Positions 35,589-43,292 of a stretch of DNA of 64,000 nt are shown in pieces; within the stretch, counting starts at the first letter, position 1; the number at the start of each line of letters is the position of its first letter. The stretch is from positions 124,001 to 188,000 of the forward strand of contig NZ_VJYI01000005.1 of assembly GCF_008065375.1 (NCBI RefSeq), in the 5' to 3' direction. The translations under genes and the position numbers were made by a program. The notes beneath the pieces were generated by a model. It saw nothing but the letters and a program-made list of their open reading frames with translations, did not search any database and was not told where the DNA came from. Origin of the DNA: Nonomuraea sp. SYSU D8015. GTDB taxonomy: Bacteria > Actinomycetota > Actinomycetes > Streptosporangiales > Streptosporangiaceae.

Positions 35589-35681
35589 CCGCGGCACATC
35601 CTTCCTTGCGCGGTCGGCGTCTCCCCGAACGCGTCCCCACCGCCACACCCGCCGCAAGCCCTGAGCGGCGGCCGACTCATG

Positions 35682-35698
35682 CCTTTCCTCCGGAAAGG
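35682..35698. terminator. Hairpin 1 between convergent genes
   Basis: CCTTTCC-TCC-GGAAAGG, followed on the + strand by TATTTCTC. It is one of two adjacent hairpins between the small membrane gene and the convergent ROK gene. Confidence 0.5.
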
Positions 35699-35719
35699 TA
35701 TTTCTCGCCGCCCTCATGC

Positions 35720-35738
35720 CCTGTCGAATCTCGACAGG
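35720..35738. terminator. Hairpin 2 between convergent genes
   Basis: CCTGTCGA-ATC-TCGACAGG, an 8-bp perfect stem. It may serve the ROK gene on the - strand or both directions. Confidence 0.45.
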
Positions 35739-35869
35739 AAGCGATGGATGCGCTGCTTTCGGCAAAAGGGTGCATGACGCGGCCGATGGGCGGCACCTGG
35801 AATGGGCATGATCTTCCCCGGCGTCCCCGAGGGTCGGCGCACCGGTTGATCATGCGCACGCCTGACTGC

Positions 35870-36946
35870 TCAGCCACCGGATCGGACGGCCTGCCAAGCG
35901 AGGTCGGCGGCTCCGGCCAGCGCCGCCCGCACCCCGAGAGTGCTCTGCTTCACCTGGACCGCTCTGACGAAGGCCAGCCCGGCCACGTCGTCCAGTGCTC
36001 GCTCCAGCGGATCGAACAGGACCCTGCCGGCTCCGGACACGCCGCCCCCGATGACCACGGTGGTGACCTCGGCCGCCGCGGCGGTGGACGCGATCATGGC
36101 GGCCAGCGCCCTGGTGCCACGCTCGAACGCCGCCACCGCGACCGGATGCCCGGCCGCGGCATCCCGCGCAAGTGCCCGCGCGTCAGCCTTCTCCCTGGTC
36201 CCGGTCATCGTGCCGACCTGTTCGCCTTGATCGACGTCGAGGGCGGGGCTGTCGGAGTCGACGGCGCTGTGCTGTCCCGCGGAATGCGCCGTGGCCGCTT
36301 CGCCGGTCCAGGTGTCGGCAGCCCGGCCATCGGCTTCGAGCGGGGGGCGCTCGTCCGGGCTGGTGGGCGTCCAGCCGTTCTCCAGGGCCCAGCGGGCCAT
36401 GTTGGGGCCGCTGGAGTAGCGTTCGACGCAGCCCCGGCCGCCGCATTCGCAGCGTTCGCCGTACGGGTCGATGCTCATGTGACCGACATGTCCGGCGTTG
36501 CCTGTTGGGCCGAGGAGAGGGGCGCCGTCGATCACCAGGCCTCCGCCGATGCCGGTCGACACGACGATGCCGAGCAACGATGAGTAGCCGCGTCCGGCCC
36601 CCAGCCAATGTTCTCCGAGGGCGAAGCATTGGGCGTCGCCCGCCAGCATGGTGGGGAGCCCGGTCAGCCGCCGCACTTCATCCCGTAGCGGAAAACCCCG
36701 CCAGCTGGGCATGTTGACCGGGCTGACGGTGCCGGTGGCGAGGTCGAGCGGGCCGGCGCAGCCGATCCCGGCGGCCACCGGTGGCGGGCCGCCCTCGGTC
36801 ACCTCCGTGATCAGGGCCGCCAGGGCGGACATGACGTCCGTACGCGGCGTGGGCCGGGTAGCGGAGCGCAACACGGAACCTTCCTCGTCCACCAGCGCGG
36901 CGGCGAGCTTGGTCCCTCCGATGTCAATGGCAAGTACGCAGGTCAT
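35870..36946 (-). CDS. ROK family sugar kinase with an unusual insertion
   Basis: A ROK protein of about 358 residues without an N-terminal HTH, so a kinase (glucose, GlcNAc or mannose type) rather than a repressor. The ATP site is AIDIGGTKLAAALVD; the catalytic region is LLGPTGNAGHVGHM and the zinc motif CECGGRGCVE is intact. About 55 extra residues rich in Asp, Glu, Ala and Thr follow the zinc motif (after WALENGWTPTSPDERPP) and precede ARALARDAAAGHP. They look like a disordered insertion. ATG 36946 shares a base with the upstream stop (TGATG). Cluster with an alpha-mannosidase suggests a mannose or amino-sugar substrate. Confidence 0.88.
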   Translation of the reverse strand: MTCVLAIDIGGTKLAAALVDEEGSVLRSATRPTPRTDVMSALAALITEVTEGGPPPVAAGIGCAGPLDLATGTVSPVNMPSWRGFPLRDEVRRLTGLPTMLAGDAQCFALGEHWLGAGRGYSSLLGIVVSTGIGGGLVIDGAPLLGPTGNAGHVGHMSIDPYGERCECGGRGCVERYSSGPNMARWALENGWTPTSPDERPPLEADGRAADTWTGEAATAHSAGQHSAVDSDSPALDVDQGEQVGTMTGTREKADARALARDAAAGHPVAVAAFERGTRALAAMIASTAAAAEVTTVVIGGGVSGAGRVLFDPLERALDDVAGLAFVRAVQVKQSTLGVRAALAGAADLAWQAVRSGG

Positions 36947-37794
36947 CAATGTTTGTGGTGGTTGTCGGGCTGGCGGGGGTCGCCAGGATGTTCGAGTCCG
37001 GGCACTAGCTTGATCTTCTCGGCTCGCCTCTCGTCGAGCCAGCGTGCGAAGGCCCTCCGTCGCGCGGCGTCCAGCAAGGGAGCCCTGTCTCGCTCCGGCG
37101 GGGTGGGAGCGGAGTGATCGTCGGGCGGGGAGGTGGTGGTCGGTGCGGGTGCCGGGACGGCTATGGCCAGGTGCCAGCCCAGGGCGTCTCCCACCGGCCC
37201 GATGAGGGTGCCGGATGGCTGGTGGCTGAGCGCCTCGGCGACCGCGACCGGAAGTGAGCCGAGGTCTATGCGGCCAAGGGACTGGAGGTCCTCAGGGGTG
37301 GCCTGCTCCGCGCTCCTTCGGTCCTTGAAAAGGCGGTGCCGGACGATGTGGGTGGCGGAGTGCTGGGGGGAGGTGCGGGCGCGCCACTCCGGCGGGATCT
37401 CCGCCGTGCCGGTGACGTGCTGGAACATGGCGCGCACCCAGGGGCTGCCGTTGTAGGCGGCGGCGTTGATCGAGCCCAGTTCGACGGCCGCCAGGCGGTC
37501 GAGCGGCGGGCCGTCCAGCGGGGGCAGGCCCAGGGCTCTGGCGGTGGTCTCGCAGAGGGCTTCGGTGAGGATGACCTGGGTCAGCCACCTGGCCAGCTGG
37601 CGGTCTTCGGAGCTCCCGGGGACGGGCAGCGCCGCGCTGAGAGGGCCGTCGCGCAGGTCGGCGATGCGCAGGTCGAGGTGTGTACGCGGGATCGGGCGGT
37701 CGTCCACCCAGCCGATCACCTCACCCAGCCCCGGTGCGGTGGCCGCTCCGGTGGCCGCCGGGCTGACGGAGTGATCATGGACATGGCCTCTCAT
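36946..37794 (-). CDS. Parvulin-like protein of unknown function (DUF7158-like)
   Basis: A 282-residue soluble protein. The N-terminus has GWVDDRPIPRTHLDLRIADL and a helical segment. Residues about 150-215 (HIVRHRLFKDRRSAEQA, then LGSLPVAVAEAL and ALGWHLAIAV) follow the pattern of parvulin peptidyl-prolyl isomerases. The tail is Pro-rich and then basic. ATG 37794 has GGAGGTG 5 bases upstream. Homologues beside alpha-mannosidase genes in actinomycetes are sometimes mislabelled as malonyl-CoA transacylase; no such active site is present. Expression is coupled through a short ORF described next. Confidence 0.65.
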   Translation of the reverse strand: MRGHVHDHSVSPAATGAATAPGLGEVIGWVDDRPIPRTHLDLRIADLRDGPLSAALPVPGSSEDRQLARWLTQVILTEALCETTARALGLPPLDGPPLDRLAAVELGSINAAAYNGSPWVRAMFQHVTGTAEIPPEWRARTSPQHSATHIVRHRLFKDRRSAEQATPEDLQSLGRIDLGSLPVAVAEALSHQPSGTLIGPVGDALGWHLAIAVPAPAPTTTSPPDDHSAPTPPERDRAPLLDAARRRAFARWLDERRAEKIKLVPGLEHPGDPRQPDNHHKH

Positions 37795-37873
37795 CGGGAC
37801 ACCTCCGGACGAGTGGCCCGGCCGTCATGGGTCATCGGGACAGCTCTGGAACGAGTGGCCCCGCCGTCACGGC
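37791..37873 (-). repeat. Tandem imperfect repeat (42 + 41 bp) between coupled genes
   Basis: Unit 1 is 37832-37873 and unit 2 is 37791-37831. Each ends TGTCCCGATGA, the same string as the end of the mannosidase gene. The duplication separates the mannosidase stop from the start of the next gene while keeping the reading frame and the ATGA junctions. Confidence 0.8.
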
Positions 37874-37877
37874 TCAT
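37791..37877 (-). CDS. 28-residue coupling ORF made of two 14-residue repeats
   Basis: ATG 37877 overlaps the alpha-mannosidase stop (ATGA), and its own stop at 37791-37793 overlaps the next gene's ATG in the same way. The peptide is MSRDGGATRSRAVP followed by MTHDGRATRPEVSR, two versions of one 14-residue unit. The ribosome-binding site GGAGGTG lies 5 bases upstream of the first ATG, inside the mannosidase C-terminal codons. The ORF arose by duplication of about 42 bp. Whether the peptide itself matters is unknown. Confidence 0.5.
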   Translation of the reverse strand: MSRDGGATRSRAVPMTHDGRATRPEVSR

Positions 37878-40800
37878 CGGGACACCTCCAGGCGGATCGC
37901 CGGGGTGTACTGGCAGCGGCCGTACCACATCACCTTCGCAAGAGCCCAGGCGTGGCCGTCCGACGCGTCCGCGGGGACCTCCACCGGGAACGACACCTCC
38001 GCCGTCTCGCCTGCCGCCACCGCGAAACCTTGAATGACCTGGGGGAGCAGGGACCACGTTCCCCACGGGGACGCCAGCTGGGCCTCGCCGCGGATCTCGT
38101 CGGCGGTGGTGTTGGCGAGGCGGAGGACGAGGGCGGTGCGGTCGCCGGGGCGGAGGGAGAGGGCGTCCGCGACCGGGGTGATCGACAGGCCCGTGGGGCG
38201 GGCCTCGGCCGACGTGGTGCCCTTGACGGCGGTGCCCGAGGCCGGCGGCGGGCCGGAGACGGGGAGTTCTGGGAGGTCGTCGCCTACCGCCAGGGTCGTG
38301 ACGTCCTCGATGACCTGGCCGCCGACGGAGGTGCGGGCGGAGAGGAAGTAGAGGCCCGCGTCCGGTGCGGTGGCGGGTGGCGCGATGGTGACGGGGAAGC
38401 GTAGGTGGCCGCCCGGCTGGAGGCGGTAGGGGCGCTGGGCGGGGGTGGCGGTCCAGCCTTCCGGGAGGCGCAGGTCCACCACGCCCTCATGCGGCTCGTC
38501 GGTCAGGTGGGAGGAGACGACCACCTCCACCTCGAACGGACCGTCCGCGGACGTGACGAGGCCGGGGGTGACGGCGATGGAGACCGGCAGGTAGCCGAGC
38601 GGCGCCGGACCCTTGTTGTGGAGCCAGTAGCGGCTGTAGACCGGCTGCGCCGGCTCGGTCGTGGGGCCGAACTCTGGGCCGGCCGGTGGAGGCGGGGCGG
38701 GGGCCAGGTAGGTGGCGACCTCGAATCCGGAAAGGGCGGGGTCGGAGACCGGGCCGCCCGGGCGTTCCAGCAGGTTGGAGTGGGTGAGTTGGTCCAGCGG
38801 CAGGACCGGGGAGTCGAGCTCGACCTTGGATCCCGCACCGGTGGATTCGATCAGGCGGATGGTCAGGCCGTGGTCGCCGGGCCGGTCGTGCTGGGTCGTG
38901 CGGCCGTGGGCATGGGGGTTGCCGGTGGCCTTGATGGTGCCCACCAGGACGTCACGAGGGGGAGAGACGGTGAGGAGGGAGTGGGTCGCGGGAAGCGTGC
39001 CCTCCTGGGCGTCCAGAGTGCGGGCGAGTAGCGGGGTGATGTGTTCCTGGGCGGCGGCGGGGAGCTTCAGGGCACGCCAGTCGCCTTCGCCGGCGACCAG
39101 CGCGTACGAGAACTCGTGCGTCCAGCGCTGCAGCTGGAACCCCGAGCCGTCCGGAGTCGTGCGGCGGGGCGGGTCCAGCCAGATGCCCGACGGCCAGCCC
39201 GTGCAGGAGCGCATCAGCGACAGGTGCAGGGCGCCCGAGGGGTCCACGGCGAAGCCGGGCAGGCCGTACGTGAGCAGGGCCACCGTCCGGCGGTCGAGTC
39301 GCTCGGCGCCCAGCGGGCAGACGGCCTCGATCGTGGCGTCGGCGAGGTCGGTCACGAGATCCTCGACCGGCCCGGCGACGATCAGGGCGGGCAGGGCGCG
39401 GAGGTCGCGCAGGTCGGCGCTGGGCTGCCAGACCTCCGACAGCGGGCGTTCGGCCGGGATCCACACGCGGGGCTCGCCCGACTTCAGCGCGTCCAGATAG
39501 GCGGGGTCGGCGCGGGAGAGCAGCTCGGCGGCGAGCGGATTGGTGTCGGGGCCGCCCAGCACGATGCGTACGTCGGGGAGGTTGGAGTCGACGTCCAGCC
39601 AGCCATACCTGGTGCCCGCGGCGGCGGACGTGGTGGCGGTCACGCCCGCGCGGGCCAGTGCCACCACCAGGTCGCGGGCCTCGGGGGCGTCGGCGAGCGT
39701 GGGCATCACGACCTCGGCCACGCCCAGCGCCCGCGCGCCCGCCTCGCCGAGATCGACGCTGGCCGTGGCGGACAGGCCGAACCAGGTGTTGGCGGGGTTG
39801 TCGAGCGTCCATGGGTGCTCGGCCGTGTCGACGTCGGGGAGTGCGAAGCCGCGGCCGACCACGGCGCCCGACACGTCCGACACCGGCAGCGCGCCCTCGA
39901 CGCGGGCCGGGAAACGGACGCGGAGGAGGCGGTCGGCGCCTGTGTGGTCGAGGACGCGGGTGGTGAAGTCGATCCGGTCGGAGCCGGCCAGCAGGGTGAC
40001 GGTCTGCTCGTACGCGATCTCGCCCACCTGCCCCGTGACGATCAGGCGCGCGCCCAGCGGGCTCGTCTCCGCCCGGGCCGAGAGAGCCTGGGTCTCCGCC
40101 GATCCCACGACGTGACCTGTGGGAATGAGGTGCCACGGGCCCTCGCCCATGTCGGGGTGCGTGGGGTATTCGTGATAGAGGCGCAGCTCGTTGCCCAGCC
40201 CGGAGAGGAGCTCCCGGCCGGACGCCCGGTCGACGATCGAGGTCAGGCCGCCGCCCCGGGCGGGGTCGGCGGTGACCTGCCAGCGGTCGTTGTCGATGGT
40301 CAGGGTGGCGCCTTCGGGCGTCGGCGCGGCGTGCCAGGCCACGGGCGAGCCCTCGACCACCTGGTACGTCCGCCAGCCCAGCGACGGAACGTCGCGGGCC
40401 AGGAACGTCAGCGCTCCGTTGTCGACGACGGCGGGCACCTCGGCGCCCGACGGGTCGGCCAGCGTCCGGCCGGCGGGCAGGAGCACACGGCCCAGCCCGT
40501 CACGGGCGAAGGGCAGGGTGTTGGTCACCACGACGCTCGGGCCGTCCACGGCGATCTGCCCGGTCAGGGCGTCCAGGGCGTTGTCCCTGGCGGTCGTGGC
40601 CAGGTCGTACGCCTCGCGCCAGCCGGTCAGCAGGTCGATGTAGACCTGGTCGGACTCCGAGCCGGTGATCGCGTCGTGGTGCGCGCCGTACGCCAGCTGC
40701 CGCCACACCTTGTCGAGCGCCGTGTGCGGATAGCGGCCGAGACCGAGCACGGCCGCGAACGCCGACAGGCGCTCGGCGTCGAGCGCGGCCACCTCGGCGG

Positions 40801-42055
40801 CGCGCTGAGCCTGCTTGGTGTCGATGTAGGAGACGTCCTTGCCGGTGTAGACGGGGTTCATGTCGCGGGTCTGGGGACTGAAACGCGACAGGCCGGCGCG
40901 GACGGCGTCGAGGAACTCCCTCGGCGTGGCGCAGACGAACCTCGGCCACACGTAGCGGGCCGCCCACGTGCGGTGGACGTCGGTGATCCACTTGTTGGGC
41001 GGTGTGTAGTCGGTGCCGACGGGCAGCAGGATGTGTCTGGTCGCGGCCACGGGCTTGAGCGAGCGGTAGAGGTCGTAGACCGCCTGGCAGGCGTCCTCCA
41101 GCGTGGGGGCGGAGTCCATCCACCAGCCCGCGGAGTAGTGGGCGGGCATGTAGTGGGTGAGCACGCCCTGCCCGGACGGCGCTATCCACTCGAACTCGCT
41201 CGGGAACTGCATCAGGGCCGCGTCGTTCTTGGCCTGCTGGAAGTTCTTGTGGATCGGGCCCCATTGGTGGAACGGCCCGCGTGCCCACGCACTGCCGGTC
41301 AGCCCGGCCGCCGCCAGGTAACCCGGGAACTGCGGATCGTGCCCGAACACGTCCAGCTGCCACGCCGTCCGCGGATCGCCGCCCAGGATGTCTCGCTGGT
41401 AGCCGATGCCGTAGACGAGGTTGCGGATCGTGGTCTCGGCGCCGGTCAGGTTGGTGTTGGGCTCGTTGTAGGTGCCGCCGATCAGCTCGGCCCGGCCCTC
41501 GGCCATGAGGGCGCGAAGGTCGGCCCGCCGCTCGGGGTGGGTGTCGAAGAACGGCTTGAGGTAGTCGACCTCGGCCAGCACGAAACGGTAGTCGGGGTCG
41601 CGCAGCGCCAGCTCGATGTGCGCCTCGACCAGCGCGAACGCGTTGCGCTCCCACAGGGGTCTGGTGGTGGCGTCGCCGGAGAGCAGCTCCCAGGGGCTGG
41701 TGTAGGCGGCCTGTGTGTTCCACCACACGGGGTCGTAGTGGAAGTGGGAGATCATGTGCATGGTCCAGCCCGGCTCCTCGGCCGTGACCGTGAGCTCCAG
41801 GGACTCCTCACCCAGGGTCAGGGTGCAGGGGACGGCGGTGCCGGGCGGGACCGACAGGGTGAGCGGGACCTCCACGACGCCGGAGGCGGTGGCGGGCACG
41901 GTCACCGGCTCGGACAGCCGGACGCCCTCTCCGCGCAGCTCAAGGGGAGTGTCGTGCTCTCCTTGGGCCACCGTGACGCGGAGCACCTGGCGCGGCTCGT
42001 CGGGGGAGCCTGTGAACAGGTCGGTCGACTCGGCGGACAACAGGCGGACAGGCAA
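37874..42055 (-). CDS. Glycoside hydrolase family 38 alpha-mannosidase, very large
   Basis: About 1393 residues. After an N-terminal beta domain, the GH38 catalytic domain starts with HMISHFHYDPVWW near residue 100, giving the zinc ligands His and Asp. The nucleophile Asp is in QLDVFGHDPQFPG (about residue 235), and AHHDAITGSESDQVY is the usual later zinc loop. Beta-sandwich domains follow, then a C-terminal NEW3-type domain (residues about 1150-1390). No signal peptide, so probably cytoplasmic. The TTG start 42055 has GGAGGT 6 bases upstream. It should release alpha-mannose from glycans or glycoconjugates; neighbours are a ROK kinase and a parvulin-like protein. Confidence 0.9.
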   Translation of the reverse strand: MPVRLLSAESTDLFTGSPDEPRQVLRVTVAQGEHDTPLELRGEGVRLSEPVTVPATASGVVEVPLTLSVPPGTAVPCTLTLGEESLELTVTAEEPGWTMHMISHFHYDPVWWNTQAAYTSPWELLSGDATTRPLWERNAFALVEAHIELALRDPDYRFVLAEVDYLKPFFDTHPERRADLRALMAEGRAELIGGTYNEPNTNLTGAETTIRNLVYGIGYQRDILGGDPRTAWQLDVFGHDPQFPGYLAAAGLTGSAWARGPFHQWGPIHKNFQQAKNDAALMQFPSEFEWIAPSGQGVLTHYMPAHYSAGWWMDSAPTLEDACQAVYDLYRSLKPVAATRHILLPVGTDYTPPNKWITDVHRTWAARYVWPRFVCATPREFLDAVRAGLSRFSPQTRDMNPVYTGKDVSYIDTKQAQRAAEVAALDAERLSAFAAVLGLGRYPHTALDKVWRQLAYGAHHDAITGSESDQVYIDLLTGWREAYDLATTARDNALDALTGQIAVDGPSVVVTNTLPFARDGLGRVLLPAGRTLADPSGAEVPAVVDNGALTFLARDVPSLGWRTYQVVEGSPVAWHAAPTPEGATLTIDNDRWQVTADPARGGGLTSIVDRASGRELLSGLGNELRLYHEYPTHPDMGEGPWHLIPTGHVVGSAETQALSARAETSPLGARLIVTGQVGEIAYEQTVTLLAGSDRIDFTTRVLDHTGADRLLRVRFPARVEGALPVSDVSGAVVGRGFALPDVDTAEHPWTLDNPANTWFGLSATASVDLGEAGARALGVAEVVMPTLADAPEARDLVVALARAGVTATTSAAAGTRYGWLDVDSNLPDVRIVLGGPDTNPLAAELLSRADPAYLDALKSGEPRVWIPAERPLSEVWQPSADLRDLRALPALIVAGPVEDLVTDLADATIEAVCPLGAERLDRRTVALLTYGLPGFAVDPSGALHLSLMRSCTGWPSGIWLDPPRRTTPDGSGFQLQRWTHEFSYALVAGEGDWRALKLPAAAQEHITPLLARTLDAQEGTLPATHSLLTVSPPRDVLVGTIKATGNPHAHGRTTQHDRPGDHGLTIRLIESTGAGSKVELDSPVLPLDQLTHSNLLERPGGPVSDPALSGFEVATYLAPAPPPPAGPEFGPTTEPAQPVYSRYWLHNKGPAPLGYLPVSIAVTPGLVTSADGPFEVEVVVSSHLTDEPHEGVVDLRLPEGWTATPAQRPYRLQPGGHLRFPVTIAPPATAPDAGLYFLSARTSVGGQVIEDVTTLAVGDDLPELPVSGPPPASGTAVKGTTSAEARPTGLSITPVADALSLRPGDRTALVLRLANTTADEIRGEAQLASPWGTWSLLPQVIQGFAVAAGETAEVSFPVEVPADASDGHAWALAKVMWYGRCQYTPAIRLEVSR

Positions 42056-42094
42056 GGGGGGACCTCCGTGGGCAGCATGGTGCCGGCGCCCGTA

Positions 42095-42123
42095 ACGATA
42101 AGCCCTTCCAAGATCAATGACAA
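42095..42123 (-). promoter_or_regulatory. Candidate promoter of the alpha-mannosidase gene
   Basis: On the - strand: -35 TTGTCA (42118-42123), a 17-bp spacer and -10 TATCGT (42095-42100). The leader to the TTG start would be about 30 bases. Confidence 0.5.
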
Positions 42124-42131
42124 CGATGTCA
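42118..42131. promoter_or_regulatory. Palindromic operator overlapping the -35 (LacI-like)
   Basis: TGACA-ACGA-TGTCA, a perfect 5-4-5 inverted repeat. It differs by one base from TGACAACGTTGTCA, a form common among actinobacterial LacI-family operators. It overlaps the -35 box, as expected of a repressor site. No LacI gene is in the window. Confidence 0.5.
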
Positions 42132-42140
42132 AAGATCGCC

Positions 42141-42149
42141 TGTGGATAA
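42141..42149 (-). promoter_or_regulatory. Perfect DnaA-box sequence 1
   Basis: TGTGGATAA, the complement of the DnaA box TTATCCACA, upstream of folD and far from any replication gene seen here. Confidence 0.55.
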
Positions 42150-42172
42150 CCCTGTGTTAACTGCCTGGGATC

Positions 42173-42181
42173 TGTGGATAA
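42173..42181 (-). promoter_or_regulatory. Perfect DnaA-box sequence 2
   Basis: A second TGTGGATAA in the same orientation, 32 bp from the first (about three helical turns). Both are in the 275-bp gap between the alpha-mannosidase and folD. Confidence 0.55.
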
Positions 42182-42330
42182 CTGGTGAGCCGCGCTCGCG
42201 TCCTCGCTTCCTGCGGGTGACGAGGGGCCGGTTGGCGGCTGGGGAGAAAGGCCGAGCGGTTCGAGTGGGTGGGTCAGGAGGAGGGGTGCGGGTGTACGAG
42301 GGGTGGATGGGGACATGGAAGGATTGCCGC

Positions 42331-43188
42331 ATGAGCGCAGTGAAACTCGATGGCAAGGCGACCGCCGCCAAGATCAAGGCAGACCTCACGACCCGAGTGG
42401 CCGCGCTCAAGGAACGCGGCATCGCCCCCGGCCTGGGCACCGTCCTCGTGGGCGACGACCCGGGCAGCCAGATCTACGTGGCGGGAAAGCACCGCGACTG
42501 CGCCGAGGTGGGCATCGCCTCCATCCGCGTCGACCTGCCGGCCACCGCCACGCAGGCCGAGGTCGAGGCGGCCATCGACGAGCTCAACGCCTCCCCTGAG
42601 TGCACCGGCTACATCGTCCAGCTGCCCCTGCCCAAACACCTGGACACGATGGCCCTGCTGGAGCGCATGGACCCGGCCAAGGACGCCGACGGCCTCCACC
42701 CGGTCAACCTCGGCCGCCTCGTCCACATGGTCGACGCGCCCCTGCCCTGCACCCCGCACGGCATCGTGCTGCTCCTGCAGGAGTACGGCGTCCCGATCAA
42801 GGGCGCGGAGGTGACCGTGGTGGGCCGCGGCATCACGGTGGGCCGCTCGCTGGGACTCCTGCTCACCCGCCGCAGCGAGAACGCCACCGTGACCCTCTGC
42901 CACACCGGCACCCATGACCTCGCCGCGCACGTGCGCCGGGCGGACATCGTGGTGGCGGCCGCCGGAGTGCCCGAGCTGATCAAGCGCGACATGGTCAAGC
43001 CGGGCGCGGCCGTGCTGGACGTGGGCGTCTCCCGGGTGGACGGCAAGATCGCCGGTGACGTGGCGCTGGACGTCGAGGAGGTCGCGGGCTTCCTCACCCC
43101 CAACCCGGGTGGCGTCGGCCCCATGACGCGAGCGCTCCTCCTCTCGAACGTCGTGGAGGCCGCCGAACGCCAAATGAGCGCTCGGTGA
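42331..43188 (+). CDS. folD: Methylenetetrahydrofolate dehydrogenase / cyclohydrolase
   Basis: A 285-residue bifunctional enzyme interconverting methylene-, methenyl- and 10-formyl-THF and so supplying PurN and PurH. Motifs: VGDDPGSQIYVAGKHRDC with the catalytic Tyr and Lys, VQLPLPKHLD, DADGLHPVNLGRL, and the NADP loop VVGRGITVGRSLG. The end is PNPGGVGPMTRALL. ATG 42331 has GGAAGGA 7 bases upstream. In many actinomycetes folD follows purH closely; here about 7 kb of glycan genes separates them. Confidence 0.96.
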   Translation: MSAVKLDGKATAAKIKADLTTRVAALKERGIAPGLGTVLVGDDPGSQIYVAGKHRDCAEVGIASIRVDLPATATQAEVEAAIDELNASPECTGYIVQLPLPKHLDTMALLERMDPAKDADGLHPVNLGRLVHMVDAPLPCTPHGIVLLLQEYGVPIKGAEVTVVGRGITVGRSLGLLLTRRSENATVTLCHTGTHDLAAHVRRADIVVAAAGVPELIKRDMVKPGAAVLDVGVSRVDGKIAGDVALDVEEVAGFLTPNPGGVGPMTRALLLSNVVEAAERQMSAR

Positions 43189-43292
43189 ACCCTCAGGACC
43201 ACACCTAGATCATCGAGGACCGGGCCGTCCATCCGCCGCCGAAGGAATGCCGGTCCAGATCCTGGGATGGAGGCACGGCATGGCGCGCCTCC

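Noticed and set aside
39041..42160. Open frame over 1000 codons on the + strand opposite the alpha-mannosidase
   Set aside because: The - strand carries GH38 catalytic motifs throughout; the + frame has a compositional Gly/Arg/Val/Gln bias and no start signal.
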